Positions 23,101 through 35,843 of a stretch of DNA of 64,000 nucleotides are shown here, one piece after another. The first letter of the stretch is position 1; every line of letters starts with the position of its first letter. Both the position numbers and the translations under genes were made by a program. The stretch is from NCBI RefSeq assembly GCF_040412425.1, contig NC_089741.1:44025358-44089357 (forward strand), read 5' to 3'. The DNA comes from Macrobrachium rosenbergii. Its lineage: Eukaryota; Arthropoda; Malacostraca; Decapoda; Palaemonidae. A model generated the notes under the pieces. It had not been told where the DNA came from. It was given only the letters and a program-made list of their open reading frames with translations, and ran no database searches.

Positions 23101-26100
23101 CCTTACTACAAAAGTGTCCCTGAAGTGAAGTAAAAAAAAAGGAAGTCATAAAATGTATGGTTTTTTCTTATATCATGGAAACTTGCAACATGTTAGTAAT
23201 TAGAAAATATACCTCAAGTTTAACAAAATAAAGTTCTAAGACAAGATCACGCTACTGTACTCACTCATTAATTACTAAGTCAAATGACAGTAAACCTCCT
23301 GTGTTGTCTTATGATTGATTTAATTACTCCAAAACATCTGTTCTTGATTAAAATATGTTTCTAAGAAGGAAAATAAGCGTCAATGGAAAATGCATTTTAA
23401 AATAAAGAGCCATGTGAAAAATGTTCCCAATCAGTTTGGGTGAACCAGTTCAGCCACCTTATGACATTACTGTACTCACACAAATCAATAAGCTACTAAA
23501 ATATACCTTCATATGTATATGCTCATAATGAGAACTATCATTAGCTACAATGGATCATAAAAACATGTTCAAATATGGATCAAGTCACATAATAAATTAT
23601 CAGTTCTTAAATAAAGGTCAGCACTTAGAAAAGCATCACCTCTGGATCTGAAAGCACACCCTTTAACCCTCAGCTATGCTGAAATCTTTGAAGTATGAAG
23701 ATACTTTTACGTTAACCTTGTAGGCTATGCTATCTGAAGCTTTGGAGGTAAGTAAACATATACATTCCATATATATATTCCACCACTCAATATTTCATTA
23801 TCAGCTTCAGGTGCTTTCAATTGTAGAATTCAAAGTATCTTTATACTGAGAAATGGGAGAACAAATATATAAAATGTAAATTTTTGCAAAACAGCCAGTC
23901 AGAAATTTACACCTGGACGGGATTAGCCTTCCTTAGAGCCCCCTTTAACTTCACCAAAAAATGGGACACATCCTCCTAACCTTCCCAATCTATTTTAACC
24001 TAAGGGGTATCCAAAGAATTACCATTACCTGTTATTTACCTTTTCAACTGTACTGCATATACAAGCTCTAGTAAGCAAGACTGAGGAAGTGCTTTGATAC
24101 ATGAATAATCACAAGCAGTTCTTACAAACATTGTTTTGCTTGTACTGAAATCTGACTTTCATGGTCAAATGCAAGTCATACTCTTCCTGCTATTTAGCAT
24201 ATAAGAATTCATAGGAAATAAAATCCTAGAAAGAAGCAGTGAAGATTGTTAAGGTCATTCATGGAAGCTAGAGGCAGGTAACATTCTCTATTACATAAAT
24301 ATTTTTTTCTTTATAAAGGCTCCAGCTTCAGGTAAGCTAAAAATACTTATCTACAGAAGATGGTTAATAAAATATGATTAGCATACAACATCCAACCCTG
24401 CAATGCACCTCCAATATTCATTTCCTTTTTAATGGAAACTTCATATTTATATATATATGACAAGTTCCTGCACAGACGGGTCATGACAGATGACAGCCAC
24501 ATTTTCCCTGGAACCATGACAAAATGTCTGAGAAACTGATTTTTGTTTTGTAATGTCTTATCACCTGACATAAACCAGTTCACATAAGTTGGGTTTCGTT
24601 TTGATCTAGGCAACATGTCAAATAACAACATCTGCCATTCTGAACTCTGAAGATCCTTATTTATGCTTTATTAATGTCTAATCATGTGATATCTACCATC
24701 CTTCTTCAACAAATAGGAGAGTATACAAAACCAATGAATTTTCATTTATTCTCAGATTATGTTTCCCTTGGAGTTCCCATAAGGTTGAAACATCAACCAA
24801 TACACTTTAATATGCTGAATTTCAAAGCACATTCAACAACATACTATGCTTTCTAGAATGTTGCATTACATATACTTCTGCTTCACTGATGATCTCTGGC
24901 TTAATTCTAAGAAGCAGCAAGGAAGAACATGCAATAAAAACCAGTCAAAACAAAAGTAAATGAAACACCACAAGCAGGCTAATGCCACAGGCCAATAAAC
25001 TTACCATAATAGGACAGGTGACCAGTTGCAGTATGCCATAGATGGAACTAATAGCTCCTGCTACAACATGAGAGGTGCCAAGATCACGTACTTGAATGAT
25101 GATCAGAGGGATGATCAAGCTTGCACCGACCAAGTCCTGGAAACACCTCAACAGTGAAACCACAAAAGCTCTAAATTAAGCCTCTACTGAATAAATTTCA
25201 GCAGCCATCATGCACTTTGTCTTAAGAACTATTCTCCAAATGCTGCACACCTGCAGTACATGATGCAAAGCAGTAAATGCCAGCCATTATCTGACCTATA
25301 GTAAAATGAGAAAATGTTCCTATGAAAGGAATCATTAAGAGACATCAAAAACAACAAATATTCTGGAAAAATGAAACATTGTATTAATGCACTACCTGGA
25401 CTGAAGTAATTTACAACACCAGCTGAAACTAAAAGAAGCATTACATATACTGTAAGTAGTTTTACACTGTCAAAAAGGACCCTCAGTCAGCCTAATTTTT
25501 CAAAACATATGCAGAAAACCAAGATAGTACATATTTGTTAAAAAAATAAAAGAAAGAAATATTTAATAAAGTAAGGTACAACAAGCAATGTAATCAAGCA
25601 CAGCAATGTACTGAAACAGGTGACCATTTTAACACCAGCACAAGAAAGATAAACAGCATTATACTCGCACAACATTTACCTTTTAATGAGAACTAAATAT
25701 ACAAAGACGGACTGGAAAATCTACCAATTTAATAGGTATCTCCTAAACAAAATTCAGTATCATGGAAGCCTACAACACAAATGGAAACAACTAAAGATAG
25801 ATAATAGTGCACTGAAAATTAGCAACTGATTAAGAAAAGTTAGCCAGCTGTTGTAAGCCCAGTGATTGCATAAATATGTTTCACTCAAAGAACAGTAACA
25901 AAGGAGTAATATACTCTATTATGAAAATGCCATGAGTGTCCATATTGTTTTCACTGGGTACCCTGCGCAAGATATATTTGGGGTCATCAACAACCCACTT
26001 TCGGGGCTACTCACTGCCTACCTCTTTTTCTGACCTCTAAATGGTAGGTTAGTCTGTGTTTCAGAAGGTATTTTGGTTATGCAATCACTTTAGGTATAAG

Positions 26101-29100
26101 ATTTTACTCTTTTCTTCATTATTCCTCCCTTATATACCAAATTTACATTAAGTGTTGTTTCACAGACACAAATATTTAATTTCACTCTTGCTTGACACAA
26201 AAACATTCTGAGTTAGATGAACAATCAGGCTACATTTCTCCTCATTGTACAGAAGTAGCATATCCACTGAAGTATTTTGGCCTCATCAGTTGGCTTACAG
26301 TGATAATAATGAAGATGATTGTAATAAAAATAATAACTAACAACTACATTATTACAGCTATCAATAAGAAATTCATAATACAACTAAAATATAATACTAA
26401 TCAATGGGTATTTTTCTTAATACAAATAGTTCTTTCCATACATACTCATCCATCATATATACCTATATTTACTTCCTAAATGTCCCATATATCTACAGTC
26501 TTCTGTTTCTAAGACATCAAAAGAAGAAGGCAGTCTCCCTGTGAACTTGCCCACTGGACCCTCAGGCCTGCCTTTACCAATAACTTGACTTTCTGTGGAA
26601 ACTGTATGAGAGGCAGCAAGAGACGAGAGACAGGAATGGGGTACTCATTATGTGATTAATACATGTGTATGAAAAAATATGCTTTGAACTTGCAAAACAG
26701 TTTGTTTCATCATCACCACATTAATCATATATTCCTAAAATTGTTATGGAGGTGGGAGGCTGAGATGCTGAATGACCCAGAGCATTTGTGTTTGGTTCCT
26801 CATCTCCCAACAGAAGGCTTACACCATCAATGAAGTTGAGGACAGAAGGTGGACACAACCTTGGTGGGGTCATCTATGCTGGACATGCTCATGACTTTGG
26901 CAGTGACAGCATAGGCGTCCCCTTTGGAATTCTAGGCTGTTAAAAATCCAAACACCTTTTTTCATTCCATGATGCCAAGTCTGTTCTTCACGAGACTAAA
27001 AACACTTTCCCAATTGGCAATGTGGGGTGCCAACTACAGTACATGAAAAATCTGAAGAGGGATGACAAACTGGTGGCTCCAACCAAGAAATTCAATCTAG
27101 AAAATAAAGAGGGAATGTATCATCTTCCTTCCATAGGTCGAGACCATCCAAAAAACAAAAAGAAAGATATGGCCACTGTCCAGCCTAATAGCATGCTTCT
27201 CCTTGGCTGATGACCCATAAAAAGTTAAACTGTGAGTCCAACAAAGACTTGCTCTCCGTTACTGATTTTCATGGCCTGATTATTGCTGCTTGGCTTCTTC
27301 AGTGTGTTATGTCGGTTGTAGACAAAACTTATTCCTGCCCTTGCAAGAGATCAAAGGGTCATACTTGGTAGATTCCTCATCAAAAGTGTGAGAGTCACTG
27401 CTTAAGGCCTAAAGTAAGAAGGAGTGAATATTGTCAGCATGCTTGTTGAGATCGTTAGCTGCATGGCCTTGGTCCTACCTCAACTGTGGAGCAATAACAA
27501 TTATGTCTGCTCTCGTTACTGCTGAAGGAAGACCCCTTGTAGCAGATGTCTCATTTATGCAAGGGTGTGACTTCTAACAGGGAAGACCTGTGAGAAACAC
27601 ATTGATCCCACAGGTCTGGGGTGATGAGCTAAATTCTCTGACCAAAAAGGGTAATTACTCGAAAAAAGTTGCTGCATAGCATAACAGCTAACAAAACTTG
27701 AAATTGGCAACCAAACAGTACCTAATACATGTAAAAATGACCTTCTCATCACTTATTAAAGGACAAACGAATCATTTAAATTTAGAAAGAAAACAGAAAA
27801 TAAATTATAATATGAAACAGAGAGGAAACCCTTAACAAAGTAAACACCTTGAAAAGGACAGATAACCTACTGACAACACTGCAGGTCCACAAAGAGTGAA
27901 GTTATTGGTTAATAGTTACCTGAGAGGCCCACAGGATGCATACACTGTGAGACTAACTTTTATCCTTCAGTCTTACATATAAGGGACAGGTGATCCTGGG
28001 AATAATTAGGACATCAAAATCACTGGTACTTTCTGTCAAGGGCAAAGTGATACCTGATGATAATAAAATCTTGCTGAAGACATATACAATATTCCTATAA
28101 CAAATGAGAAGTTTGTCTGTTAAGCTGAGAAAAAATGCACAAGGGATCTATGACATGCATATTTTAAGAACCGAAGCTTTCCACTGAAAAACAACAAACA
28201 TTTGAAAGATGCCATTATTTCCCATAAAATAGCAGACAGTAATATCAAATCCAAGTGAAGGTTGTAAAGAGGATCATGAGATGAACAGAATCAATGTAAT
28301 GCATTCCATTCTGATCATGTTGAAAAAAAAAAAGGCTTTTCATATCCTTCTTAGGGTAAAACAGAAATCCATGTTTCAAGTACTGCCAAGAGGCACCATA
28401 TGTTAATTCTATTGATATATTGTAAGTAATACATCAATAACATGTAGTATATCAACACATGAAATTTAAAATGAATGCAGGTTACATATGCATTTGATAT
28501 TTTACAAAAAATACACTTGCTGTCTATCCAAAAATGACAATATCATGTCCTACAGAACTTCAGAACTCTGCCTAAACTTTAGTGTTTAAGAGTACATTAT
28601 CCTTTATACACCTTTTTTAATTTCCTTAAATTTTTATGTCTTTTACAAATAAACATACAAGTGTGGAGATGCTAGAACATGGAATGATCTTAATATAATG
28701 AAAAGTACGGAAGGCATCAAAGAAAAGGATTGCATTATTATACCAGATGAGGCCTGCTTAACATACAGTGACAGATAAGAAAAAAAAAGATGGAAATAGT
28801 GGAGACTGCTAAAAGAAAGTATGCGAAAGTCAGAAGTGTACAGGGCAACATCAGAGAAGAGTTATGGGAAAAGAGACATAGTGGTATAATTAATATGTAC
28901 AAAGAATGGAACAGAGCCTTCAAGCTCTGGTAGAGGACAGGTAGGGAAGAGGATAGAGACATGTATAGGGAAAAGGGATGGCGGGGGCTAAAAGACTAAA
29001 ACTGTGGAAACAGAAAAGATGGAACCATGTAATGTTAAAATTCATAGCCAGAGTATTGTGGGAAGATAATATTGCAGATGAGGAATGGCTGAGGTGTGGA

Positions 29101-32100
29101 AGCACAGCTGAAAAAAAAAAGACTAAGATCTCAGATCTGAGATGGTTTGGACAAGAGATGAAAAGGGAAGAAGAACAATTGGTGAGGAAAGTAGAAGATA
29201 TGGAAGCATCACAACAGAGACTTGTAGTAGGGGCCAAGAAATCATTGCAAAAAGGGATATGAGAAGATCTACACTTGACAGGAGTCAGGCAGAAAGAGCA
29301 CAGGACTGAAGAGTACAGAGAACTCATTTTGTCTAATCCTTTAAATGGTAAAGCTGACATTCTGATGACAAGCTTATCAACAAACGTTTAATTTGAAAAA
29401 CTCAACAAAGGATACACAGTAAATGTACAATATAGTTAGAATATGTAGTGTATGAAGATTTACTTTATCTTGGTAATCAAACCACCAATGTTACTTTTTT
29501 AAAAAAAGATGGTACTGAATAATCTCAAGGTTCTAGCAATGAATCAACTGACTTTCATCCAAAAATAAATACACATGCACACAACTCAAGAAAACATTAT
29601 GATTCTTGTCAAGGTGGGACACAGCTCTGTTATTTCTTGAATAAACTTTGTGAAAGGTCATCTTGTTCAATTACCAAAATGTGATTAGTTTCTATTTAAG
29701 GGTTTATTACCCATTTTGTTTTATTCATCATTCTTTTGGGTAATTTTCTGACATGCTAATACTCTGCAAAGATTTAATTTTATGGTTTGTCTATTATTTC
29801 TACAGCAGTCTGAGTGGGATTCAGAAAACTTCAACTGTCATTTGACACTCATCACATTTATTCCTCATATGTTTGTTTGAAAAAATCCTTCATAACTAAA
29901 GCCATTATCCCATTATACATCAATCTAAAGTGTATTGCATGAGATTTTACTTATAAATAACCTTGGTTTTTCTCCACCAACAGAATATTTAACAAATTTT
30001 TACATGTATAAGATACAGTACTTAAAAATATCAGCTATTTTCCATTGAGAAGTCCTACAACCTTGTGTTTGTCTTATCACAGGAGATTTACAAAATCATT
30101 TGGGTACCATCTTCTCCCTACAGTTTGGAAATGTTTATGATAACTTTGAAACTTGGACAAGAATTCAAAACTAGTCAAGCTGAATTTAACATTCATATCT
30201 CATAATTGCCACAGACCCTTTCTGGAATGACCCTGACTTGCACAAGTAGAAGGAACAATCATCAAAGACATTGCTGACATTTGTTTACAAAACTATGGTA
30301 TCTTGAACATTCTCTCCTTTGAATCTCAATATGATTGTTATATATGGCAAGATGGGTACTAATTCACAGCATGGACCCAAAGGATAATAACAGATACTTG
30401 AATTAAAATATAACAGTAAAAAAGATTTTATCTAGGACAAAAAAAAAAAAAAATTAGGATAAATACCACAGCTAAGACTACCACTAAAATTTCTACAGCT
30501 ATATAATCTAAAAATTATTAATAACACAACCATGACAATATTTAACACATACAAAATTTATGAATGGAAATGGACTGCATTCTAAATAAAAAAAAAAACA
30601 TGAAGACATACAAACCCACAATGATCTCCTTTTATTGACAGTTATACAGTACACTAAAAATGCTAAGCAAACTGTTATCCAAACATGTGAATTGGCATTA
30701 CATGACAAGACAATTGTGGATTGCAATGTTATTTTCTACAGAAGACATAAAAAGAGGGTTTAGTGTGCCATAATATTTTGACATCATATGCTATAATAGT
30801 TGTGGTCTTTTATCCAACATCATACAGTACATCCTAGAAAAAACCTTAATAGTCCAACCTGATTTAACCAATACTTCAGGGCAAGAGTACCATCTGGAGT
30901 GCATGGATATTTTCCTTAAAAACATAAAAATATGGATAACTATCCCTAAATTCAAATAGCCTAACCCTTCGTTAACTATTAATTACAGCTTTTCTTAACA
31001 GTACAGGCAGGCCTCAGTTATCAGTGGGGGTTCAGTTCCCGACGGTGTGATGATAACCGAAAATTGCCAATAACAGCCCTTGTCGGCGCCGATAACCAGA
31101 GATCAGCGCATACCAGTGCCAAAAATCCAGTATTGTCATCACTAGACAAGCGCTGTAACCGGATCACCGATAACCGAGGCTGCTGATAACCAGGGACTGC
31201 CTGTGGTCAAAAAGCAATTCAGGATAACAAATACCAGGATAGAAGCTGGGGGCATACCCACACTTGAGGGGTTTTTCTTACCTCCTGGAAATGTACAGTG
31301 CATTTTCTCAAGTGCTAAATCCTTACTTCATCTGTCCTAAACTACAAAAGTAGTAGACTCTAAGAAAGCTATGTTCTAAATTTTGTAAAAGTACATTTTA
31401 CTTCTGCCATTTCTAGCCATAAATTAATGTCACTTATTGGTAATCTGACCAATGGCCTACTACAACTTAAAACTGAACTGGATTAGTGAGAGGTTACTGT
31501 CAAGGACACATCTAAACAACTGCAGAATATGGAGCCAGAACTTCGGAAATTCCTACCACAGCTACGTATGCATTATTCTTAATACAGCAAGTACAGTATT
31601 TCAAACATGAAAAAGTAACAAAAAATTAACATAATTACTGTACACAGTCATTCTAATGCATGCAAAATAGGCCTTCACCACAACTGTTGCTGGTTAAATC
31701 CTACTGAAGAGAGAAATACCAAATTAAAAACAGTTTTTTTAATCATTACACATTATGTCATTACCACAGCAGGACTGGAAAATAGCTGTATGGCACCATA
31801 CAGAGAAGTGATGGCACCAGCGGCAACATGCGATGTGCCTAAATTTTTAACCATGGGCAGAATTAAAGGCAAAATGAGGCTCACTCCTAGGAGATCCTGA
31901 AACAGCATTAATGGTAAGAAAAATTAGGCATAATTCACATCAAATTACTTGAAAAAAAAAGAAGAGACAATTTGCCACAGATTAGAAATAACCATAGACT
32001 TTTTACAGATAATAGTACAGCAAGCATTTAAGTAACATGATAACAGTGTATACTGTATATGGTATTTGTAAATTCTGCATGACTATCACAGAACAAAACT

Positions 32101-35100
32101 AACAATTAACTTTGTAAAGCTAATGCAAAAATTATTCTCGGAATAATCCCCCAAAAGGTTGGTATGCAAGGCTTCATGTAATGAAACAATTCACTTCCAA
32201 AAATTCAAGTCTGTTATAAATAGATAATAAACATACAAATGATTGAAACTTGGTAGTCAAATACAGAGTAAAAAATCTGATAACAATTCTACAGATCACA
32301 ATCTGAAATCGAGTTCTTTTGATTTTTGATCATTCATTAGTGTAACATCTTTGTGTGATAGTCATTTAGTTCAAAATACCACAAATTAAAATAAAAAATT
32401 GATTTCCTTATTCCTTGATCTGATATTAATTTAATAATCTGATGTCTGATAAAGTTTATGAAGACAAGAAAACTTGTATCCTGTTTATGGACTGACAAGA
32501 CATTTACCATCAATTATATATCAGTATACTGTATATTAGTAATGAGCTTTCTGAAGCATTTAATTAATAATATTTTAATGTGAAAAAAGGATAAACATAC
32601 AAACACATTCAAATTTGTCTAGTTTTATGTAGGGTAGAATATTTTCCTCTTTCCTGAACCTACCTACCTACCTCCTCACTTCAGTACTTCCTTCGACATT
32701 ACTTCAGGTATGAAAACTTATACTGAGGAAAACAATAAGATAATCTCAAATTGGATGATATATAAAAATACAATAGAACTATAGTGATAAAATATTAAAT
32801 TTAATTGTTGCTGTCATATTTATTTTAGTACTTTAGTTATGATTACATTTTTCAGTTGTGTGGTTCTATACATCACGTGGAAAAAGTTACAACAGTTACA
32901 AAGGTTTACATATATTATACATTTATAATACAATAATTAGCAAAATGGTGTTTTACTGTCTGGGTCAAAATTAGACTTAAAAATATCACTGGTTCTTTAG
33001 TATGGGGGATGTTTTTACCAAAAAGCACTTTTTTCTAGAAACCCATTAATCATAAATAGTCTTATTCGGAACAAACATTTCCCAGACACACCAACCTGCG
33101 AGATCTTGAAAGATTACCAGTCTCACTGCACATGTCTGCACAATGTTCCAGCATTCTGTAATGCACCCTCTCATCCTACTGTGCCAACCTCAATTGAGAA
33201 AAGCATTGGGAAGGGAGAAGGACACCAAAACTTCATGATAAATTGGTGTGTTTGTAAAAAACTTGCTTTCTAACTTGCTTTCTTGTAAAAAGAACATATG
33301 TTTATATGAATCCATCAATCATGAATACCATGAATTTCAATTTGGCAGGAAGGATGATGGCAAAGGAGTAATCTTAGAGAAAACCATGATGAGATAAGTC
33401 CAGTTTCTCTTAAAAAGGTCTGGATGTACAGCAATAACTGTGCAATGGAAACTTCCTTAAAGCAATGGATTTGTAATGTAAGTCAGCAATTCCAAAGACA
33501 CGACACTCATCAAGTACATAAGGAGTGACTGAAAGTGCTCCAGGATGTAGTGTCGTGATGCAGATGAAGATGACTGTCCAAAATCCCTCCCATTAGGTAG
33601 AACGTGACCTGACATGATGACCAGACCCCATGAGTAAACATCAAAGAGCTCCAAGTTAAACTTAAAAGACAGGGAAAGTACAAGAGCTAACAAACTTTGT
33701 GCTTTGATCCTGAGTGACAAAATTCTTCCAGTGAAATGTTCATGTAAGCCATAATGAAACTAAATTTTTCAGAGATAGGAAATACTGAAAATCAATATTT
33801 AAAGAATCACAAAACCAATCACTGATGACAACACGTCTCATAAAATTAATGAAGCCCCAGTGACAATAATTAACTAGAAATCCCTGAGAATAAAATTAAG
33901 ATACTTATTTACTCACAAACACAATAAGCAAAGTTCTCAAAGAAACATGATGTGGTGAGAAGCCACCAGCCTACAAGGTAATATTCCCATCATACTTTAA
34001 AAGACAACACATCAGGGAAATTATCAGAACCAAAAATCAAGTGAATGGGTAAATGAAGATAAATGGTAAACCACAAAAATGCTGCAAGCCTAAGAGAACA
34101 AAGCAGCAGACATCTTTTCCATGTGAAGCCGCACAGAGGAACAAATGGACGGCTCACTGGCCATTGGAGCATAATCCAGGCATGCAAAATGAGGGCTTTC
34201 ATCTTTAAAGATATATCAGGTGGTGGAGCTGGAAAACATTTGCACAAAGTAAGGCTCTTTATGATTAATGGGTTTGTATGAACAAATAAATTTTGTGGGT
34301 AAAGCATTTCTAAAATCAATCATATGAAATGAGTGTTTATGCAGTAAACTTCTAAAGATTATCTAATAAGAAGTAATAGATGATTTTGTTCTTCTTTTCA
34401 GTCTTTACTGATTAAGGATATGAAGAGAAAATGATAAGCTTTAGGATGAAACCTCTAAAGATATTGAGACACTAGCAAACAAAAAAACACATTACACTGC
34501 ACTGAACTTTTATGTCACTCGAAAATCAAAAAAGGCAGGAGCTAACCTTTAAAAATATTTGCTACACTTGAACTGATTAGGCTAGACTTATACTGTTGTA
34601 TCATTCATATTAAATTTAATGTCTTGTTACAATTAAAACTTTATTTTGAGAACTTGTATTTAGTAATTTAACCAAATCTGCTCGGGACTAACCTAAGATA
34701 CAGGCTCCTGGTATACAAAACGTGGATTTTAACATTCTGGTATGAAACAAGTCTATCAAGCATGTGCTTATCTTTAAAAGCTTCCATTCCAAAATTATTA
34801 ATTACCCTTCTTACATTATTCCATTAGTAGGCAAGAAAATTACCTAAAAGAACAGTGCATTTAAGAAGCATAAGCCTTTGTATTGGTTAAGAAATAATGT
34901 TTCCTTTTCAAATTTCAAATCTTGATCCTAAAAAATTTATCTACTAAGCACACGTCATTCATGATCATGAAGATTCTTACCAACCTCAGAATGTAGTAAA
35001 ATTATTCTTTCATCCAAAAAGGGAAAATTTATTCACTAGCACACTTTAGAGGATATATGCAATGTTTAATTATAAATTATTTGCTTTTCAAGTTAAACAG

Positions 35101-35198
35101 GAGTGTGTAATTTATGCCAAACACAAAGAACTAGATGCTTCGGAACTTACCAAGAATCCGAGGATGTAAATGACGAGCTGAATTCTTGAAACATTCAT
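17010..35198 (-). CDS. MFSD9-like major facilitator transporter, whole gene
   Basis: Coding exons on the - strand in order: 35198-35151, 31896-31765 or 25136-25005 (alternatives), 22774-22645, 22371-22237, 20207-20133, 18912-18660, 17652-17419, 17195-17010. All introns are GT..AG and all phases agree. With one exon-2 version and one base added in exon 6 the product has 397 residues. It shows MFS features: YILGFLDL.G.SL..P in TM1, motif A between TM2 and TM3 (GRWSDISGRRPV), ADVTPPEDRSRVFG and GFIVGPMLGG, a central hydrophilic linker, then IFGDIFLIRF, FGVSPKVIGYLIS and GFGQSIASIARMVTPLIAGV in the C-half. I recognise this layout as MFSD9, an orphan solute carrier with unknown substrate; the known vertebrate protein is longer, mostly in the linker. 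MFSD10-like is the main alternative. Confidence 0.85.
17419..17652 (-). CDS. MFSD9-like exon 7
   Basis: 78 codons, phase 0 at both ends. Encodes GIISAVAGFFTGRVSKFY (TM plus loop), LFHSSILLTVALTGLTIAPS and LTVLLACLIPLCISTAVIR, followed by ITIGRCDPSK. Contributes about two and a half TM helices of the C-terminal half. Confidence 0.92.
18660..18912 (-). CDS. MFSD9-like exon 6, with an internal single-base frame break
   Basis: Acceptor GTTTCAG|TGATC. With the G from the previous exon it reads VIYWIFIPDISPKPTTSS KETSEGET then a stop. The second half (GNLKQMFAFMKDIEWKIFG..., through FGVSPKVIGYLISFQ) lies in another frame, which is closed upstream by TAA. The exon is 253 nt where 254 would keep the phase. 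One missing base in or near the AAAGGGG-type run at about 18838-18844 would explain it. The break falls in the poorly conserved cytoplasmic linker. No intron-sized gap fits between the two halves. Confidence 0.82.
20133..20207 (-). CDS. MFSD9-like exon 5
   Basis: Only 75 nt. Acceptor ATTCCAG|GACAC completes Gly149; encodes HLSELKDGFSIVCNLGAVFF LADF and leaves a G. Starts and ends in phase 1. It joins LGG to the next TM helix, as expected for the protein. Confidence 0.88.
20600..21440 (+). mobile_element. Decayed non-LTR retrotransposon fragment (MFSD9-like intron)
   Basis: Translated in shifting frames, + strand text resembles the reverse transcriptase and downstream part of arthropod LINEs: words like TADSKEEVLEVLKRWVE, SKAKIMVTRKEAPE near 20750-20880, and LKILKLMARVSWDH near 21280. 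Many stops and frame changes. Assignment is by eye and the element is long dead. Confidence 0.5.
22237..22371 (-). CDS. MFSD9-like exon 4
   Basis: Acceptor CTGCCAG|GAGTA. Encodes VFKHSQTLCRAVLADVTPPE DRSRVFGIFNATSSMGFIVG PMLG. The ADVTPPE(D/E)R and GFI.GP..GG words are strong markers of this transporter group. Phase 1 to 1. Confidence 0.93.
22645..22774 (-). CDS. MFSD9-like exon 3: MFS motif A
   Basis: Acceptor ATTACAG|GGTCG, donor TTGCAG|GTATAA. Encodes GRWSDISGRRPVILLCMLA, AVSYVVLGSSQSLVIIILGR and IIA. Motif A sits right after the alternative exon, so both exon-2 versions feed the same loop. Phase 0 to 1. Confidence 0.94.
22806..23036. repeat. Imperfect tandem duplication, about 120-bp unit
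   Basis: Two diverged copies sharing AAAAAAGTACAA, TGTACAATTTTTC, AAAATCAGTTACT and GGGTTAATCAAATATAACT. Lies in the intron between exon 3 and the alternative exon 2b. Confidence 0.85.
25005..25136 (-). CDS. MFSD9-like alternative exon 2b
   Basis: 132 nt, phase 0-0, acceptor TTTCCAG|GACTT, donor ATG|GTAAGT. Encodes 44 residues beginning DLVGASLIIPLIIIQVRDLG and ending QLVTCPIM. Homologous to exon 2a at 31765-31896: 26 of 44 residues identical, including the central LGTSHV.AGAI block. Follows exon 1 and precedes exon 3 without breaking frame. Confidence 0.9.
26500..28700. other. Intron segment, nothing identified
   Basis: Part of the long intron between exons 2a and 2b. The stretch 26510-27400 has a less AT-rich, more codon-like texture and may be a dead transposon, but no motif could be assigned on either strand. 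Confidence 0.3.
28750..29340 (+). mobile_element. Decayed LINE 3' fragment (MFSD9-like intron)
   Basis: A 94-codon frame at 28978-29262 reads MLKFIARVLWEDNIADEEW, then KISDLRWFGQEMKREEEQLV and RKVEDMEASQQRLVVGAKKS. This is the familiar C-terminal text of arthropod endonuclease-reverse transcriptase LINEs (LRWFGHV.R.....RKVEEM.V.G.R..GRPKK). The element is truncated and mutated (WFGQEM for WFGHV). Confidence 0.65.
31004..31203. mobile_element. Tigger-like MITE (MFSD9-like intron 1 side)
   Basis: A 200-bp element with ends CAGGCAGGCCTCAGTTATCA and (reverse complement of the right end) CAGGCAGTCCCTGGTTATCA. Next to the left end is TGGGGGTTCAGTTCCCGACG. Flanked by TA on the left and TG on the right, consistent with a mutated TA target duplication. 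The interior repeats GATAACCGA-type words. No coding capacity. Confidence 0.75.
31765..31896 (-). CDS. MFSD9-like alternative exon 2a
   Basis: 132 nt, phase 0-0, acceptor TGTTTCAG|GATCT, donor GTG|GTAATG. Encodes DLLGVSLILPLILPMVKNLG ... QLFSSPAV: the end of TM1, the outer loop, and TM2. Exactly the same length and phase as exon 2b, with many conservative changes, so both seem under protein-level constraint. Confidence 0.9.
32640..35150. other. Intron 1 of the MFSD9-like gene, nothing firm
   Basis: No repeat or exon could be supported. Two open frames on the - strand (33457-33720 and 33990-34319) have no flanking splice signals that would fit the transporter. Confidence 0.35.
35151..35198 (-). 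CDS. MFSD9-like exon 1
   Basis: Sixteen codons, MNVSRIQLVIYILGFL, the first half of TM1, then donor TTG|GTAAGT in phase 0. Joined to either exon 2 version it gives the continuous helix YILGFLDL.G.SL..P. Upstream on the - strand there are acceptor-like sites (TCAG, TTTAG), so a noncoding 5' exon further right is possible. Confidence 0.85.
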
Positions 35199-35843
35199 TT
35201 TATATCTTGTTGTGCTGCACTAAATCAGTTCTAAAATTCAGATACTGACTTTTGAAAAGCATATCTCTTCCGATTTGTCAAACACACAACAGAACATCTA
35301 ACATCCCTGAAATTGGAAATTCAAGCTAAATTATATTTATCCTAGATATAAAAACTTAAGTCTTTATATGGATATACCTTCTGCAAAAGTTGGTCTGGTC
35401 ATTGACGTTTTGTAACAAGAAAGTTAACCAGTAGCAAGTAAGCAAGGTAGTGGGGGATACCACCCAATCACTCAACTGTCACCACTCACTTTTTTTCTTT
35501 GGCAACAGGTATATTGTGGGGTTGTATTAGAGGTGGGAATATAATGAAAGACTTCAGGTTTACATCTCTGGAAAATGTAACTAGCTTTAGTTTGTTTCCA
35601 AGAGAATATAAACCATTGTCTTTTACTGACTCACTCATTAGATGGGAGGTGTTGTCTCAAGAACATGACTGGTATGTTCTCACTCAGAAAAGTCAGCTTC
35701 CTAGACACATATGGGAGCTGGGGAAGGATAACTCCTGCACCTTTGCATCAGCCATCATCATTCACATCACAGTCATAGCCAAGATCAAAAGGAAAGCTAA
35801 AGCTATTAACAAGGTGTATTCAGAAGAGGAAGCCAAACTAGTA

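Noticed and set aside
26510..27400. Possible dead transposase, both strands read
   Set aside because: Texture suggests old coding DNA, but no family motif could be defended.
33457..33720. Possible kinase-like word (DVYSWGLVIMSG) on the - strand
   Set aside because: Only one short resemblance to kinase subdomain IX; no other kinase motif around it and no splice support.
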